From Candidatus Omnitrophota bacterium (GTDB lineage: Bacteria > Omnitrophota > Gorgyraeia > Zapsychrales > Zapsychraceae): a DNA stretch of 42,107 bases. Shown here in pieces: positions 1 through 8,007 of the stretch. Position 1 is the stretch's first letter; every line of letters begins with the position of its first letter. The position numbers were made by a program, and so were the translations under genes. Under the pieces are notes generated by a model that was not told the origin of the DNA, did no database searches, and was given only the letters and a program-made list of their open reading frames with translations. The stretch is taken from NCBI GenBank assembly GCA_016931055.1, contig JAFGFL010000091.1:1-42107 (forward strand). The letters run 5' to 3'.

Positions 1-37
1 ATGGCTTTAAATTGGCCGGAAGTTTAAGATAAAAACC

Positions 38-79
38 GGACATTTCTAATTTGGTTAAACTAGGACATTTCTATTTTGG
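38..79. repeat. Pair of 17-bp direct repeats, IS-end-like
   Basis: GGACATTTCTAATTTGG (38-54) recurs as GGACATTTCTATTTTGG (63-79), one mismatch, 25 bp apart. Iterated terminal repeats of this kind occur at the ends of some insertion sequences. The few codons at 1-27, which end in TAA, could be the tail of a gene cut by the window edge. No transposase is visible, so the IS assignment is an inference. Confidence 0.45.
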
Positions 80-101
80 CTTGACAAGAAGAAGAAAAAT
101 C

Positions 102-131
102 TTGACATTCCACACAACTGTGTGGTATAAG
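102..131 (+). promoter_or_regulatory. Promoter with operator-like palindrome upstream of the methyltransferase
   Basis: TTGACA (102-107) and TATAAG (126-131) are separated by 18 bp. The spacer holds a perfect 7-2-7 inverted repeat, CCACACA-AC-TGTGTGG (110-125), placed where a bound repressor would block RNA polymerase. It is likely the promoter for the methyltransferase or for a short leader RNA that ends at the terminator at 228-263. Confidence 0.55.
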
Positions 132-227
132 AAAAACAATCCCTTATTTAAAAATTCCCCTTTGCTGTTGTAATAAAATGTATAGTTGTCCTGAGTTGAA
201 GGGGGAACCTGGACATTAAAAAAGTAA

Positions 228-266
228 AACCTTCGCTGGATGAAAATTCCGGCGGAGGTTTTTTGT
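228..266 (+). terminator. Intrinsic terminator or attenuator in the methyltransferase leader
   Basis: AAACCTTCGCTGG pairs with CCGGCGGAGGTTT (13 bp, two G-T pairs) around a short A-rich loop and is followed by a T run. It lies between the promoter at 102-131 and the start codon at 310, so it would terminate a leader of about 130 nt unless it is read through. Confidence 0.6.
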
Positions 267-309
267 TATATAGTGGAAATAAATAGTTCAATAAAAGGAG
301 GTCATACTA

Positions 310-1611
310 ATGGAAATAAAGCTGAATGTTGGTATAATAGAACCAAACATTAAAACAGAGTCTTTAAAAACTGATATCACGCGAGAAATGCCGAATAAAC
401 AAAAAGAAAAATCAAAAGATTTTAAAGAAATTATTAATCCTAGAGTAATATCACTTTTTTCTGGTTGTGGCGGGTTAGACGTAGGCTTCCATAAAGAAGG
501 CTACAAAGTAGTTTGGGCTAATGATATTGACCCGTGGGCCATCAAGTCTTTTAATAATTACAAGCCTTTTAATAAAGTTGGAATTTGTGCAGATGTTAAG
601 GAAATTGATCCTTACAATATTAAAGGGGTTCCAGATGGCGATATTGTAATCGGCGGATTTCCTTGTCAAGATTTCTCTATGATTTGGAAGCGGCCGGGAT
701 TAAATGGTGAGCGGGGAAATTTATATAAAGAATTTTTAAGATTTGTAGATGCAAAAAAGCCTTTGGCTTTTCTGGCTGAAAATGTTAAAGGCATCCTTTC
801 TGCTAACGGGGGAAAGGCGGTAGAGCAAATAATACGTGATTTTGAAAATGTTAAACCAGGATATATTGTTTATCCTAAACTTTACAATTTTGCTGATTAC
901 GGAGTCCCGCAATTTCGCGAAAGAGTTTTGTTTGTTGGAATTAGAATGGATACAGGATTTGATTTTCAACATCCGAAACCAACTCACGGACCAGGTAGAT
1001 TAAGTAAATGGGTATCTGCAGGAGAGGCGCTAAAAGGAGTACAGAATGTCCCTCATAATGCTGAGCATATGAAAATTGCACCTAGAACTGTTGAGATATT
1101 AAAGAGAATTAAAGAGGGAGGGAACTTTACAGATATTCCAAAAGACAATAAGTATTATGTAAAGGGTATGATAAGTCATGTTTATCGTCGTATCCATAGA
1201 GATGAGCCTGCTAAAACTATTATTGCAGCTGGCGGCGGCGGAACATGGGGTTACCATTACCCTGAGCCGAGAGCGTTAACTAATCGTGAAAGAGCAAGAT
1301 TGCAGTCATTCCCTGATGATTTTGTGTTTGAAGGTTCCTTCAGTGAAGTTAGAAGACAAATAGGCAACGCCGTACCTCCTGAGGGTGTGCGTCCTGTAGC
1401 ACGGGAATTGTTAAAGCTTTTTCATAAGAGATATGTTGCGGTTGACCTCTTTGCGGTGAATGAGCAATTAAAGCGCCTGTCTATTAAACGAAGATTGATA
1501 GAATTGAGGGAAGGGAACTTGTATGAAAATGTGAACATGTTCAGCGGAATATTTCAAACAAATGATGCGATGGATGAATCGGAGAAGGATTTGGTATCGC
1601 CGAGAAAATAA
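310..1611 (+). CDS. DNA (cytosine-5-)-methyltransferase
   Basis: This enzyme transfers a methyl group from S-adenosylmethionine to carbon 5 of cytosine in a specific DNA site. All main C5-methylase motifs can be read: motif I around residues 46-56 (LFSGCGG), the catalytic Pro-Cys-Gln at 118-120 (Cys119), ENV at 157-159, QFRER at 201-205, and GNAVPP at 352-357. The variable region between about 215 and 325 should be the target-recognition domain. The length of 433 aa is normal; the first 40 residues are a charged extension. The start has an excellent ribosome-binding site (AAAGGAGGT at 295-303). Convergent vsr and a putative endonuclease follow, which suggests a type II restriction-modification locus. 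Base composition is more AT-rich than the rest of the window, consistent with horizontal acquisition. The target sequence cannot be deduced. Confidence 0.96.
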   Translation: MEIKLNVGIIEPNIKTESLKTDITREMPNKQKEKSKDFKEIINPRVISLFSGCGGLDVGFHKEGYKVVWANDIDPWAIKSFNNYKPFNKVGICADVKEIDPYNIKGVPDGDIVIGGFPCQDFSMIWKRPGLNGERGNLYKEFLRFVDAKKPLAFLAENVKGILSANGGKAVEQIIRDFENVKPGYIVYPKLYNFADYGVPQFRERVLFVGIRMDTGFDFQHPKPTHGPGRLSKWVSAGEALKGVQNVPHNAEHMKIAPRTVEILKRIKEGGNFTDIPKDNKYYVKGMISHVYRRIHRDEPAKTIIAAGGGGTWGYHYPEPRALTNRERARLQSFPDDFVFEGSFSEVRRQIGNAVPPEGVRPVARELLKLFHKRYVAVDLFAVNEQLKRLSIKRRLIELREGNLYENVNMFSGIFQTNDAMDESEKDLVSPRK

Positions 1612-1643
1612 AATTAACGGGGGTTAGAAATAAAGAAATTGGT

Positions 1644-2138
1644 TTAAAGCTTATTTTCTAAATTAGAAAGGTATTTCGGATTCCAATTTTTTAAAATATC
1701 CCAATTATTTTTTAGAATCGATATCTTTCCTTTGCCGATACTCTTGCCGTATTTCTTAGCAAATCTTGTAGGAAAAATATAAATATCCAGCGTATGTGTA
1801 TCTACCCCTAGAATTAAATCGTTGTGCGTTTCATCATACTTATAAACTTTAACATCACTGTTATATGTTCTGTCTATCCCGCCTCTGCTTCCTGCTTGTA
1901 GTTGTAAGCTGCTCGAAATTGTTTTAATCTGAACTCGCAACAATTTTTTATCGCCTTTTGGCGCAGTATATACCACTAAAAACAAATCAAAAGGGCCTGC
2001 AGATAGATCTACTTTTCCAACTTCGAAGCCTAGACGCATGAGAATGGCTCTAGCATACAGCTCATGGGCATCGCCTAAAGGGGCGCTGCTTTTAGCTTTT
2101 ATTAGTCCCGTTAAATCAGAATCTTTGATGTCACCCAT
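1644..2138 (-). CDS. PD-(D/E)XK-like nuclease, putative restriction endonuclease
   Basis: A 164-aa protein of no firmly recognised family. It shows a plausible PD-(D/E)XK core: Glu26 in an N-terminal helix (HELYARAILMRLG), Gly-Pro-Phe-Asp51 on a hydrophobic strand, then Val-Gln70-Ile-Lys72-Thr on the next strand. This resembles small PD-(D/E)XK proteins that use Gln in place of the second acidic residue. It overlaps the 3' end of vsr by 8 bp, so the two are probably co-transcribed and translationally coupled, and it converges on the methyltransferase. The obvious inference is that it is the restriction enzyme of the system; a nicking or accessory role is possible. The fold is inferred from pattern and context only. 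Confidence 0.7.
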   Translation of the reverse strand: MGDIKDSDLTGLIKAKSSAPLGDAHELYARAILMRLGFEVGKVDLSAGPFDLFLVVYTAPKGDKKLLRVQIKTISSSLQLQAGSRGGIDRTYNSDVKVYKYDETHNDLILGVDTHTLDIYIFPTRFAKKYGKSIGKGKISILKNNWDILKNWNPKYLSNLENKL

Positions 2139-2544
2139 ATTGTTTCTCCAGATGAGATAGTTTTTTTAATAAAGTATTATGTCCTATTTCGCATTCCCAA
2201 ACAATCAAAATCTTCCATCCTTCTTTTTTTAGTAGAAAGGAATATTTTCTATCTCTTTTTACATTATTCAGTAATTTAACCTTCCAATATGCAATATTGC
2301 TTTTAGGGATATTTGCCCGATGGCAATTCTTGTGTTGATGCCAAAAGCAGCCGTGAACAAAAACTACAGTATTGAAGCGTGGCAGTACAATGTCGGGCTT
2401 GCCGGGGATATTCTGAGGATGAGAGCGGTAGTTGATTTTAAATCGCCTTAGGATTCTCTTGACTTGTTTTTCAGGAGCAGTATCCTTGGAGCGGATTTGT
2501 GACATATTCCAGCTGCGTTTTTGAACAGACAAATGGTCAGCCAT
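2131..2544 (-). CDS. vsr: Very short patch repair endonuclease Vsr
   Basis: Vsr nicks DNA 5' of the T in T:G mismatches that arise when 5-methylcytosine deaminates, so it limits the mutational cost of the neighbouring C5 methyltransferase. The 137-aa protein carries the family hallmarks: the opening SxxMSxIRSKDTxPE segment (residues 11-25), Pro-Asp51, and HGCFWHQH (64-71) with the conserved His64, Cys66 and His69, plus WECEI near 116-120. Length and motif spacing match known Vsr proteins. It is the first gene of a minus-strand pair with the putative nuclease. Pairing of vsr with a C5 methyltransferase is a well-established arrangement. Confidence 0.95.
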   Translation of the reverse strand: MADHLSVQKRSWNMSQIRSKDTAPEKQVKRILRRFKINYRSHPQNIPGKPDIVLPRFNTVVFVHGCFWHQHKNCHRANIPKSNIAYWKVKLLNNVKRDRKYSFLLKKEGWKILIVWECEIGHNTLLKKLSHLEKQYG

Positions 2545-2632
2545 AAAACCTATATTAATATAAAATGACAGATAAGGGAATTAATATCGGCGTTGAAGAA
2601 AGCTAGAGCGCAGCGGCCCAATTCATCACGGC

Positions 2633-2661
2633 TTGACAAAGAAGAGGCCCTCATTTAAGCT
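2633..2661 (+). promoter_or_regulatory. Possible promoter upstream of the ORF6N gene
   Basis: TTGACA (2633-2638) is followed after 17 bp by TAAGCT (2656-2661), a weak -10. Downstream, at about 2674-2715, a C5/G5 pair encloses a small GTTTTT-CCC-AAAAAC hairpin and a T run ends directly at the ATG at 2720. The ribosome-binding purines would be in the stem. This is a candidate leader control structure only. Confidence 0.3.
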
Positions 2662-2719
2662 TTAATCATTCAGGTTACCCCCTTAAAGTTTTTCCCAAAA
2701 ACAGAGAGGGGGATTTTTT

Positions 2720-3228
2720 ATGTCTACATTGGTTGTAAGAGAACTTATCGATGAGAAGATATTTCTATCCGCGGCCAAAAGGTGATGATTGATCAAGATT
2801 TGGCTGAAATGTACGCTGTTTTGACCAAACGGCTTATTGAACAGGTCAAACGGAACAAAAAAAGATTTCCAAAGGACTTTATGTTTCAGCTGACTAAAGC
2901 CGAGTCGCTAAACTTGAGGTCGCAAATTGCGACCTCAAGTTGGGGCGGCCGCCGTTATTTATCGTATGCCTTTACCAAACAGGGGGTAGCTATGCTTTCA
3001 AGTGTCCTTCACAGCGACAGGGCCGTCTTGGTGAATGTGGCCATCATGAGAGCATTTGTCAGGCTGCGCGAGACGCTTTCGTTGCACAAAGAGCTGGCGG
3101 TGAAACTGAAGGAGCTGGAGCGCAAAGTGGAAGGTCATGATGAAGCGATCCACGCGGTTTTTGAGACGATCCGGCGATTGATGCGGGAAGAACAAAGGCC
3201 AAAACAAAGAATCGGGTTTCATTCTTAA
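2720..3228 (+). pseudogene. ORF6N-domain protein, disrupted by a frameshift
   Basis: ORF6N domains are DNA-binding modules found in phage and mobile-element proteins. Translation from ATG 2720 reads a typical family start ([16 protein letters not shown]) and then hits a stop after 21 codons. The expected continuation ([16 protein letters not shown]) lies in the next frame from about 2767. Loss of one base near 2765-2768 explains both. The downstream frame runs to 3228 with the rest of the domain ([14 protein letters not shown]) and a C-terminal coiled coil. A GTG at 2782 could start a 148-aa fragment lacking the first strand of the domain. It could also be a sequencing error or a real indel in the genome. 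A perfect 31-nt palindrome lies inside the coding part. Confidence 0.8.
2911..2941. repeat. Perfect 31-nt palindrome inside the ORF6N gene
   Basis: AACTTGAGGTCGCAA (2911-2925), one central A, then TTGCGACCTCAAGTT (2927-2941). The two 15-nt arms match perfectly and encode the Leu-Arg-Ser-Gln-Ile-Ala-Thr-Ser stretch of the protein. Pairing stops at 2910/2942. Confidence 0.95.
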
Positions 3229-3293
3229 TTGCGGGTAAATAGGAATTCGCTTTAGAGCGCTGTCTCCTATCGATCGGGCATCAGTTCCCTTTT

Positions 3294-3947
3294 CTAATCG
3301 TCCAAGTCGTAAGTCACTTCCCTGCGAAGGTCGTCCATCTTATCCTGGCGGTCACGCCGGTATGTGTATACCTCATCGGAAATGCGGCTAGTCTCTCTCT
3401 GCGCATCCATCATGGCGCGGTGCTGCGCTTGCCAGCCGGCAGGCGGCATCATTGGGTTCATCGGCAACTGCTGCTGGCCTTGGGCGGTATCTTGGCCTTG
3501 TTGTTGGTCGGGGGAAAAGCTGTAGGCAACCATAATAACAAACGCGATCATGACGATGATCGTCCCCAGCGAGACATAAACGGCGTTTTTCGGGTTCTTC
3601 CGGACATAGGCGCCTAAAGGGGAATGTTTTCCCCTCCACGGACGGAAGATGGCGGCCGCAAAGCGGTAAGCTTGTTCTTCCAAGGGGCTTAAGCCCGCGG
3701 GAATTTCTGTTCCGGGAAGCGGAGGCGGGGTTTGCGATTCTCCAGGCAGAGGGGGCGGCTGGGTCCCTTCCTGGAATAATGCCGTTAATTCCGGGACCTG
3801 GCAGGCGGGTTTCCAACTGTCCATTCCTTCGCACCATGCCAGCATCTGCGAATGGATCTGGCCTTCCGAGATCTGTTTCTGGATACTTTCCTTGTCAAAC
3901 GGGCCGATCTTCTGATTATTCTTGCCAAAAAAATAATTATGAGCCAT
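3294..3947 (-). CDS. GYF_2 (DUF4339) domain membrane protein
   Basis: A 217-aa protein of unknown specific role. Residues 1-58 fit the GYF_2 domain (YFFGKNNQKIGPF at the start, then GMDSWKPA and VPEL), a fold that in related GYF domains binds proline-rich peptides. A proline-rich linker follows with two copies of PPPLPG (64-69 and 74-79), a possible self-ligand. A single hydrophobic segment at about 122-144 is followed by a Gln-rich stretch and a charged, Arg/Asp-rich C-terminal tail. It is transcribed away from nifJ and converges on the ORF6N gene. Bacterial GYF_2 proteins often occur as cytoplasmic domains tethered to membrane proteins; no partner is visible here. Confidence 0.8.
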   Translation of the reverse strand: MAHNYFFGKNNQKIGPFDKESIQKQISEGQIHSQMLAWCEGMDSWKPACQVPELTALFQEGTQPPPLPGESQTPPPLPGTEIPAGLSPLEEQAYRFAAAIFRPWRGKHSPLGAYVRKNPKNAVYVSLGTIIVMIAFVIMVAYSFSPDQQQGQDTAQGQQQLPMNPMMPPAGWQAQHRAMMDAQRETSRISDEVYTYRRDRQDKMDDLRREVTYDLDD

Positions 3948-4264
3948 TGGTTCTCCTTTGTATGAGATTTATATTTTCATAAATAAGAATATCGCTGGCA
4001 AAACCGTCGCGTGAGAATGACAACTGATCGCCGTCAGAATAGGTTCAATTATCCCGCGCCGTGTTTGGTTTGTCAATAGGGCATGCTTGGGCAGCCAGCG
4101 GGACAAAATTGCGGCCGTTTTTCAAAAGGGGACGGCGATGCCCTTTATATCCCACAATCTTACTTGACGCAATCCGCAAAAGATTTATAATGGTTTAAAA
4201 AATAAATCCGCTCAACCGAGGTTTCCGCAAGCCTCGCACAATTCCAAAAAAGGTTTATAATATC
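3948..4264. other. Divergent intergenic region, nifJ leader
   Basis: About 317 bp without a gene. It holds the nifJ promoter and, in its leader, a hairpin at 4217-4236 (CGAGGTTT / AAGCCTCG, loop CCGC). A spaced 7-bp inverted pair AGGGCAT (about 4079) / ATGCCCT (about 4138) flanks a GC-rich stretch of unknown meaning. No additional open frame worth calling was seen. Confidence 0.5.
4164..4191 (+). promoter_or_regulatory. Sigma70-type promoter of nifJ
   Basis: TTGACG (4164-4169), 16-bp spacer, TATAAT (4186-4191). Transcription would start near 4198, leaving a leader of about 65 nt with a small hairpin before the start codon. Confidence 0.65.
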
Positions 4265-7200
4265 ATGTCTATTGCACAGTCCCAGTCCAGAAAGGAAGTT
4301 ATTAATCAAGCCATGAATAATACTCAAAAAAGAATTCATATTACGATCGATGGCAACGATGCCGCGACTTATATCGCCTTTAAGGTCAGTGAGGTGATCG
4401 CGATTTACCCGATTACGCCGTCATCGGGGATGGGCGAGATCGCCGACCAGCGCGCCGTCAAAGGCGAGAAGAATATCTGGGGGACCGTGCCTCTTGTCCA
4501 GGAAATGCAGAGCGAAGGAGGCGCGGCCGGGGCGCTTCACGGGGCCCTGCAGACGGGCGCCATGTCGACGACCTTTACGGCTTCCCAAGGCCTGCTTTTG
4601 ATGATCCCCAACATGTATAAGATTTCCGGCGAGCTGTCACCGACCGTTTTCCATGTCGCGGCGCGGACCATCGCCGCCCAGGCGCTGTCCATTTTCGGGG
4701 ACCATTCCGACGTAATGGCGGCCCGCTCAACCGGCTTCGCCATACTTTCCTCCGCGTGCGTCCAGGAGGTTATGGACCTCGCGCTCATTGCCCACGCGGC
4801 GGCGCTTGAATCCCGCATTCCGTTCATGCATTTCTTTGACGGGTTCCGTACCTCTCACGAAATTTCCAAGGTGGAACAGCTGACGGAAGAAGATATCCGC
4901 GCGATGATCGATGACAAATTCGTCTTTGAGCATCGCGCCAGGGCCTTGTCTCCGGACCGCCCGGTCCTGCGCGGGACCGCCCAAAACCCGGACGTGTATT
5001 TCCAGGCCAGGGAAGCGGCCAACCCTTATTACAATGCCTGCCCCGGGATCGTCCAAAAGACGATGGACAAGTTCGCCAAACTCGCCGGCCGGCAGTATCA
5101 CCTTTTCGATTATTACGGGCCGAAGGATGCCGAGCGCGTTATCGTTATTATGGGGTCCGGCGCCGAGACGGTGCAGGATACGGTCGATGACCTTTCCAAG
5201 CGGGGCGAGAAGGTCGGGCTTTTGAAGGTGCGCCTTTACCGTCCGTTTGCCGTCGGCCATTGTGTTGACGCCTTGCCGGAAACCACAAAGACCATCGCGG
5301 TCTTGGACCGGACGAAAGAACCCGGCAGCGCCGGTGAGCCTCTCTTTCAGGATGTCGTCAACGCGGTCTTTGAGAGCCATAAATCCGGGAAATTCAAAAC
5401 AACGCCCGCGATTATCGGCGGGCGTTATGGTTTATCGTCCAAAGAATTTACGCCGGCAATGGTCAAAGGCGTCTTTGATGAAATGAAGAAAGGCAGGCCG
5501 AAAAACCATTTTACGGTCGGCATTCATGATGATGTCACAAACACCAGCCTTGAATATGATCCGGCTTTTTCGATCGAGAACGATAAAGGCGTGCGCGCGG
5601 TATTCTTCGGGCTCGGTTCGGACGGGACGGTCGGGGCCAACCAGAGCTCGATCAAGATCATTGGAGAAAACACCGCCAACTACGCGCAAGGATATTTTGT
5701 TTATGATTCCAAAAAAGCCGGGTCTGTGACTGTCTCACACTTGCGGTTTGGGCCCGACCCGATCCATGCGCCTTATCTTATCAGTCAGGCTAACTTTGTC
5801 GGCTGCCATTCGTTTCCTTTCTTGGAGAGATATGATATTTTAGGAAGCCTTGTCGAGGGCGGCGTGTTCCTTTTAAACAGCCCGTACAGCAAGGATGAGA
5901 CATGGAATAAACTGCCCAAGGATGTCCAGAGGCAGATCATCGAGAAGAAATGCGAATTTTACGTGATCGACGGTTATAAGGTCGCGCGGGACACCGGTAT
6001 GGGGCAGAGGATCAACACGATCATGCAGACCTGTTTCTTCGCCATCTCGGGCGTGCTGCCGAGGGAAGAAGCGATTAAGGCAATCAAAACCATGATCAAA
6101 AAGGCTTACGGGAAAAAGGGCGAGGAGATCGTCAAGAAGAATTTCGACGCGGTCGATCACACGCTGGAGCATCTTTACAAGATGGATGTCCCGGCCAAAG
6201 TGACCGGCACCATTGAAAAACCGCCGGCCGTTTCGCCGAAGGCGCCTGAATTTGTCCGGGAGATAACCGCGAAGATGATGGCCCGCTGCGGCGACGATTT
6301 GCCGGTCAGCGCGATCCCCGTCGACGGGACGTTCCCGACCGATACGGGCCGCTGGGAAAAACGGAATATCGCCCAGGAAATCCCTGTCTGGGACCCGAAC
6401 ATTTGTATCCAATGCGGCAAATGCGTGGCGGTGTGCCCTCACGCGGTCATCCGCGCGAAGGTTTATGATCCCAAGCATCTGGAAGGGGCACCGGCGACAT
6501 TTAAGTCGGTCAAGGCCAAGGACCGCGAGTTTGAAGGATTGAATTATACGATTCAAGTTGCGCCTGAAGACTGCACAGGTTGTTCGGTTTGCGTGGATGT
6601 TTGTCCCGTCAAGAACAAGGCCGAAACAAAACTGAAGGCCATTAATATGAACCCGCAGCAGCCTTTGAGGGATGAGGAAAGCAAGAACTGGGATTTCTTC
6701 CTGAATATCCCGGATACCGACCGGGCCAAGGTCAAGATGACCTCGGTCCGCGGGGTCCAGACCCTTAAGCCGCTTTTTGAGTTCTCAGGTGCGTGCGCGG
6801 GTTGCGGAGAGACCCCCTATATCAAGTTAGTGAGCCAATTGTTCGGGGACCGCGCGATTATCGCCAACGCCACCGGATGCTCTTCAATTTACGGCGGCAA
6901 CCTTCCGACGACGCCGTGGGCAAAGAACGCGGACGGCCGCGGGCCGGCCTGGTCGAATTCCCTTTTTGAGGATAACGCGGAATTCGGGTTCGGTTTCCGC
7001 CTGACCATCGATAAGCAGAAAGAATTTGCCTGCGAGTTGGTCAAGGCCCTTGAGTCAACCATCGGGACGGAACTGGCGGCCCAGCTGATCGGGGCCAAGC
7101 AGAGGGATGAGGCGGATATTTTTGAGCAAAGAAGGCGTGTTGAGGAATTAAAAAAGAAACTTAAAGGAATTGATTCTCCGCAAGCGAAGCAGCTTTTAAG

Positions 7201-7888
7201 CCTGGCCGACTTCCTTGTTAAAAAGAGCGTTTGGATCATGGGCGGTGACGGATGGGCCTATGATATCGGTTTCGGCGGGCTGGATCACGTTATTGCCTGC
7301 GGCCGCGACGTCAATATCCTTGTTTTGGATACGGAAGTTTATTCCAATACCGGAGGACAGGCGTCGAAATCGACCTCACGCGGCGCTGTCGCGAAATTCG
7401 CGGCTGCCGGGAAAACTATGCCGAAAAAAGACCTGGCCAGGATCGCTATGACTTACGGGAATGTCTATGTTGCCAGCGTCGCGATCGGGGCCAAGGATGA
7501 ACATACCCTGCGCACCTTTATTGAGGCTGAGCGCTATGAAGGGCCGTCTCTGATTATCGCCTACAGCCATTGCATTGCCCACGGGATCAATATGACGACG
7601 GCGTTCTCGGACCAAAAGACGGCCGTCTTGACCGGGTATTGGCCGCTGTTCCGCTATAATCCCGAACTTAAGGCAGAGGGGAAAAATCCGTTCATTCTTG
7701 ATTCCGCGGCGCCGAAGGTCCCGTTTAAAGATCAGGCCGACCGGGAAAACCGTTACAAAATGCTCGAGAAGAGCCATCCGGAGAAAGCCAAAGAACTTAT
7801 GAAACTCGCGCAGCAGGATATTTATGACCGCTGGACGATCTATGAGCAGATGGCGAGTCAATTGCCTAAAAATCCGGATGTTCAGTAA
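4265..7888 (+). CDS. nifJ: Pyruvate:ferredoxin (flavodoxin) oxidoreductase
   Basis: This enzyme oxidatively decarboxylates pyruvate with CoA to acetyl-CoA and CO2, reducing ferredoxin or flavodoxin. All domains are fused in one 1207-aa chain, the usual length for the homodimeric type. Order: N-terminal pyrimidine-binding domain with YPITPSSGMGE near residue 45, transketolase-like middle domain, gamma domain, two 4Fe-4S clusters (CIQCGKCVAVCP near 714 and CTGCSVCVDVCP near 770), and the C-terminal thiamine diphosphate domain with GACAGCGE near 843, GDGWAYDIGFGG near 995 and NTGGQASKSTS. The start at 4265 has AAAGG 11 bp upstream; ATG 4313 would also give a normal N-terminus. It is followed by a dihydroorotate-dehydrogenase-like gene, a known neighbour of nifJ. 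It is likely the main source of low-potential electrons in this cell. Confidence 0.97.
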   Translation: MSIAQSQSRKEVINQAMNNTQKRIHITIDGNDAATYIAFKVSEVIAIYPITPSSGMGEIADQRAVKGEKNIWGTVPLVQEMQSEGGAAGALHGALQTGAMSTTFTASQGLLLMIPNMYKISGELSPTVFHVAARTIAAQALSIFGDHSDVMAARSTGFAILSSACVQEVMDLALIAHAAALESRIPFMHFFDGFRTSHEISKVEQLTEEDIRAMIDDKFVFEHRARALSPDRPVLRGTAQNPDVYFQAREAANPYYNACPGIVQKTMDKFAKLAGRQYHLFDYYGPKDAERVIVIMGSGAETVQDTVDDLSKRGEKVGLLKVRLYRPFAVGHCVDALPETTKTIAVLDRTKEPGSAGEPLFQDVVNAVFESHKSGKFKTTPAIIGGRYGLSSKEFTPAMVKGVFDEMKKGRPKNHFTVGIHDDVTNTSLEYDPAFSIENDKGVRAVFFGLGSDGTVGANQSSIKIIGENTANYAQGYFVYDSKKAGSVTVSHLRFGPDPIHAPYLISQANFVGCHSFPFLERYDILGSLVEGGVFLLNSPYSKDETWNKLPKDVQRQIIEKKCEFYVIDGYKVARDTGMGQRINTIMQTCFFAISGVLPREEAIKAIKTMIKKAYGKKGEEIVKKNFDAVDHTLEHLYKMDVPAKVTGTIEKPPAVSPKAPEFVREITAKMMARCGDDLPVSAIPVDGTFPTDTGRWEKRNIAQEIPVWDPNICIQCGKCVAVCPHAVIRAKVYDPKHLEGAPATFKSVKAKDREFEGLNYTIQVAPEDCTGCSVCVDVCPVKNKAETKLKAINMNPQQPLRDEESKNWDFFLNIPDTDRAKVKMTSVRGVQTLKPLFEFSGACAGCGETPYIKLVSQLFGDRAIIANATGCSSIYGGNLPTTPWAKNADGRGPAWSNSLFEDNAEFGFGFRLTIDKQKEFACELVKALESTIGTELAAQLIGAKQRDEADIFEQRRRVEELKKKLKGIDSPQAKQLLSLADFLVKKSVWIMGGDGWAYDIGFGGLDHVIACGRDVNILVLDTEVYSNTGGQASKSTSRGAVAKFAAAGKTMPKKDLARIAMTYGNVYVASVAIGAKDEHTLRTFIEAERYEGPSLIIAYSHCIAHGINMTTAFSDQKTAVLTGYWPLFRYNPELKAEGKNPFILDSAAPKVPFKDQADRENRYKMLEKSHPEKAKELMKLAQQDIYDRWTIYEQMASQLPKNPDVQ

Positions 7889-7900
7889 TCTTTGATACAG

Positions 7901-7984
7901 AAAATTCCCCTCCTAGATGGGAGGGGATAGGGGAGGGTGGTCCTTGTCGAGGCACCCCCTCCTAACCTCCCTAAAGGGGGAGGA
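7901..7984. repeat. C/G-rich palindromic intergenic element
   Basis: The left arm, around CCCCTCCTAGATGGGAGGGG, and the right arm, ending CTCCCTAAAGGGGGAGG, are imperfect reverse complements, each with internal inverted pairs, so the RNA would form a long hairpin. It lies between nifJ and the next gene with little else in the gap. It resembles the CCCCTCC-type dispersed palindromes common in environmental bacterial genomes. Confidence 0.7.
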
Positions 7985-8007
7985 ATCCACAGAGAATAGG
8001 AAACCCG

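Noticed and set aside
3388-3837. A second reverse-strand frame inside the GYF_2 gene
   Set aside because: Arg/Pro-rich frame-shifted product of the same strand with no domain, while the GYF_2 frame has one.
4727-5380. A 217-aa reverse-strand open frame in nifJ
   Set aside because: Antisense shadow of the nifJ coding sequence; no ribosome site or family similarity.
5873-6556. A 227-aa reverse-strand open frame in nifJ
   Set aside because: It lies wholly within a well-supported gene, has no recognisable domain and has the skewed composition of an antisense frame.
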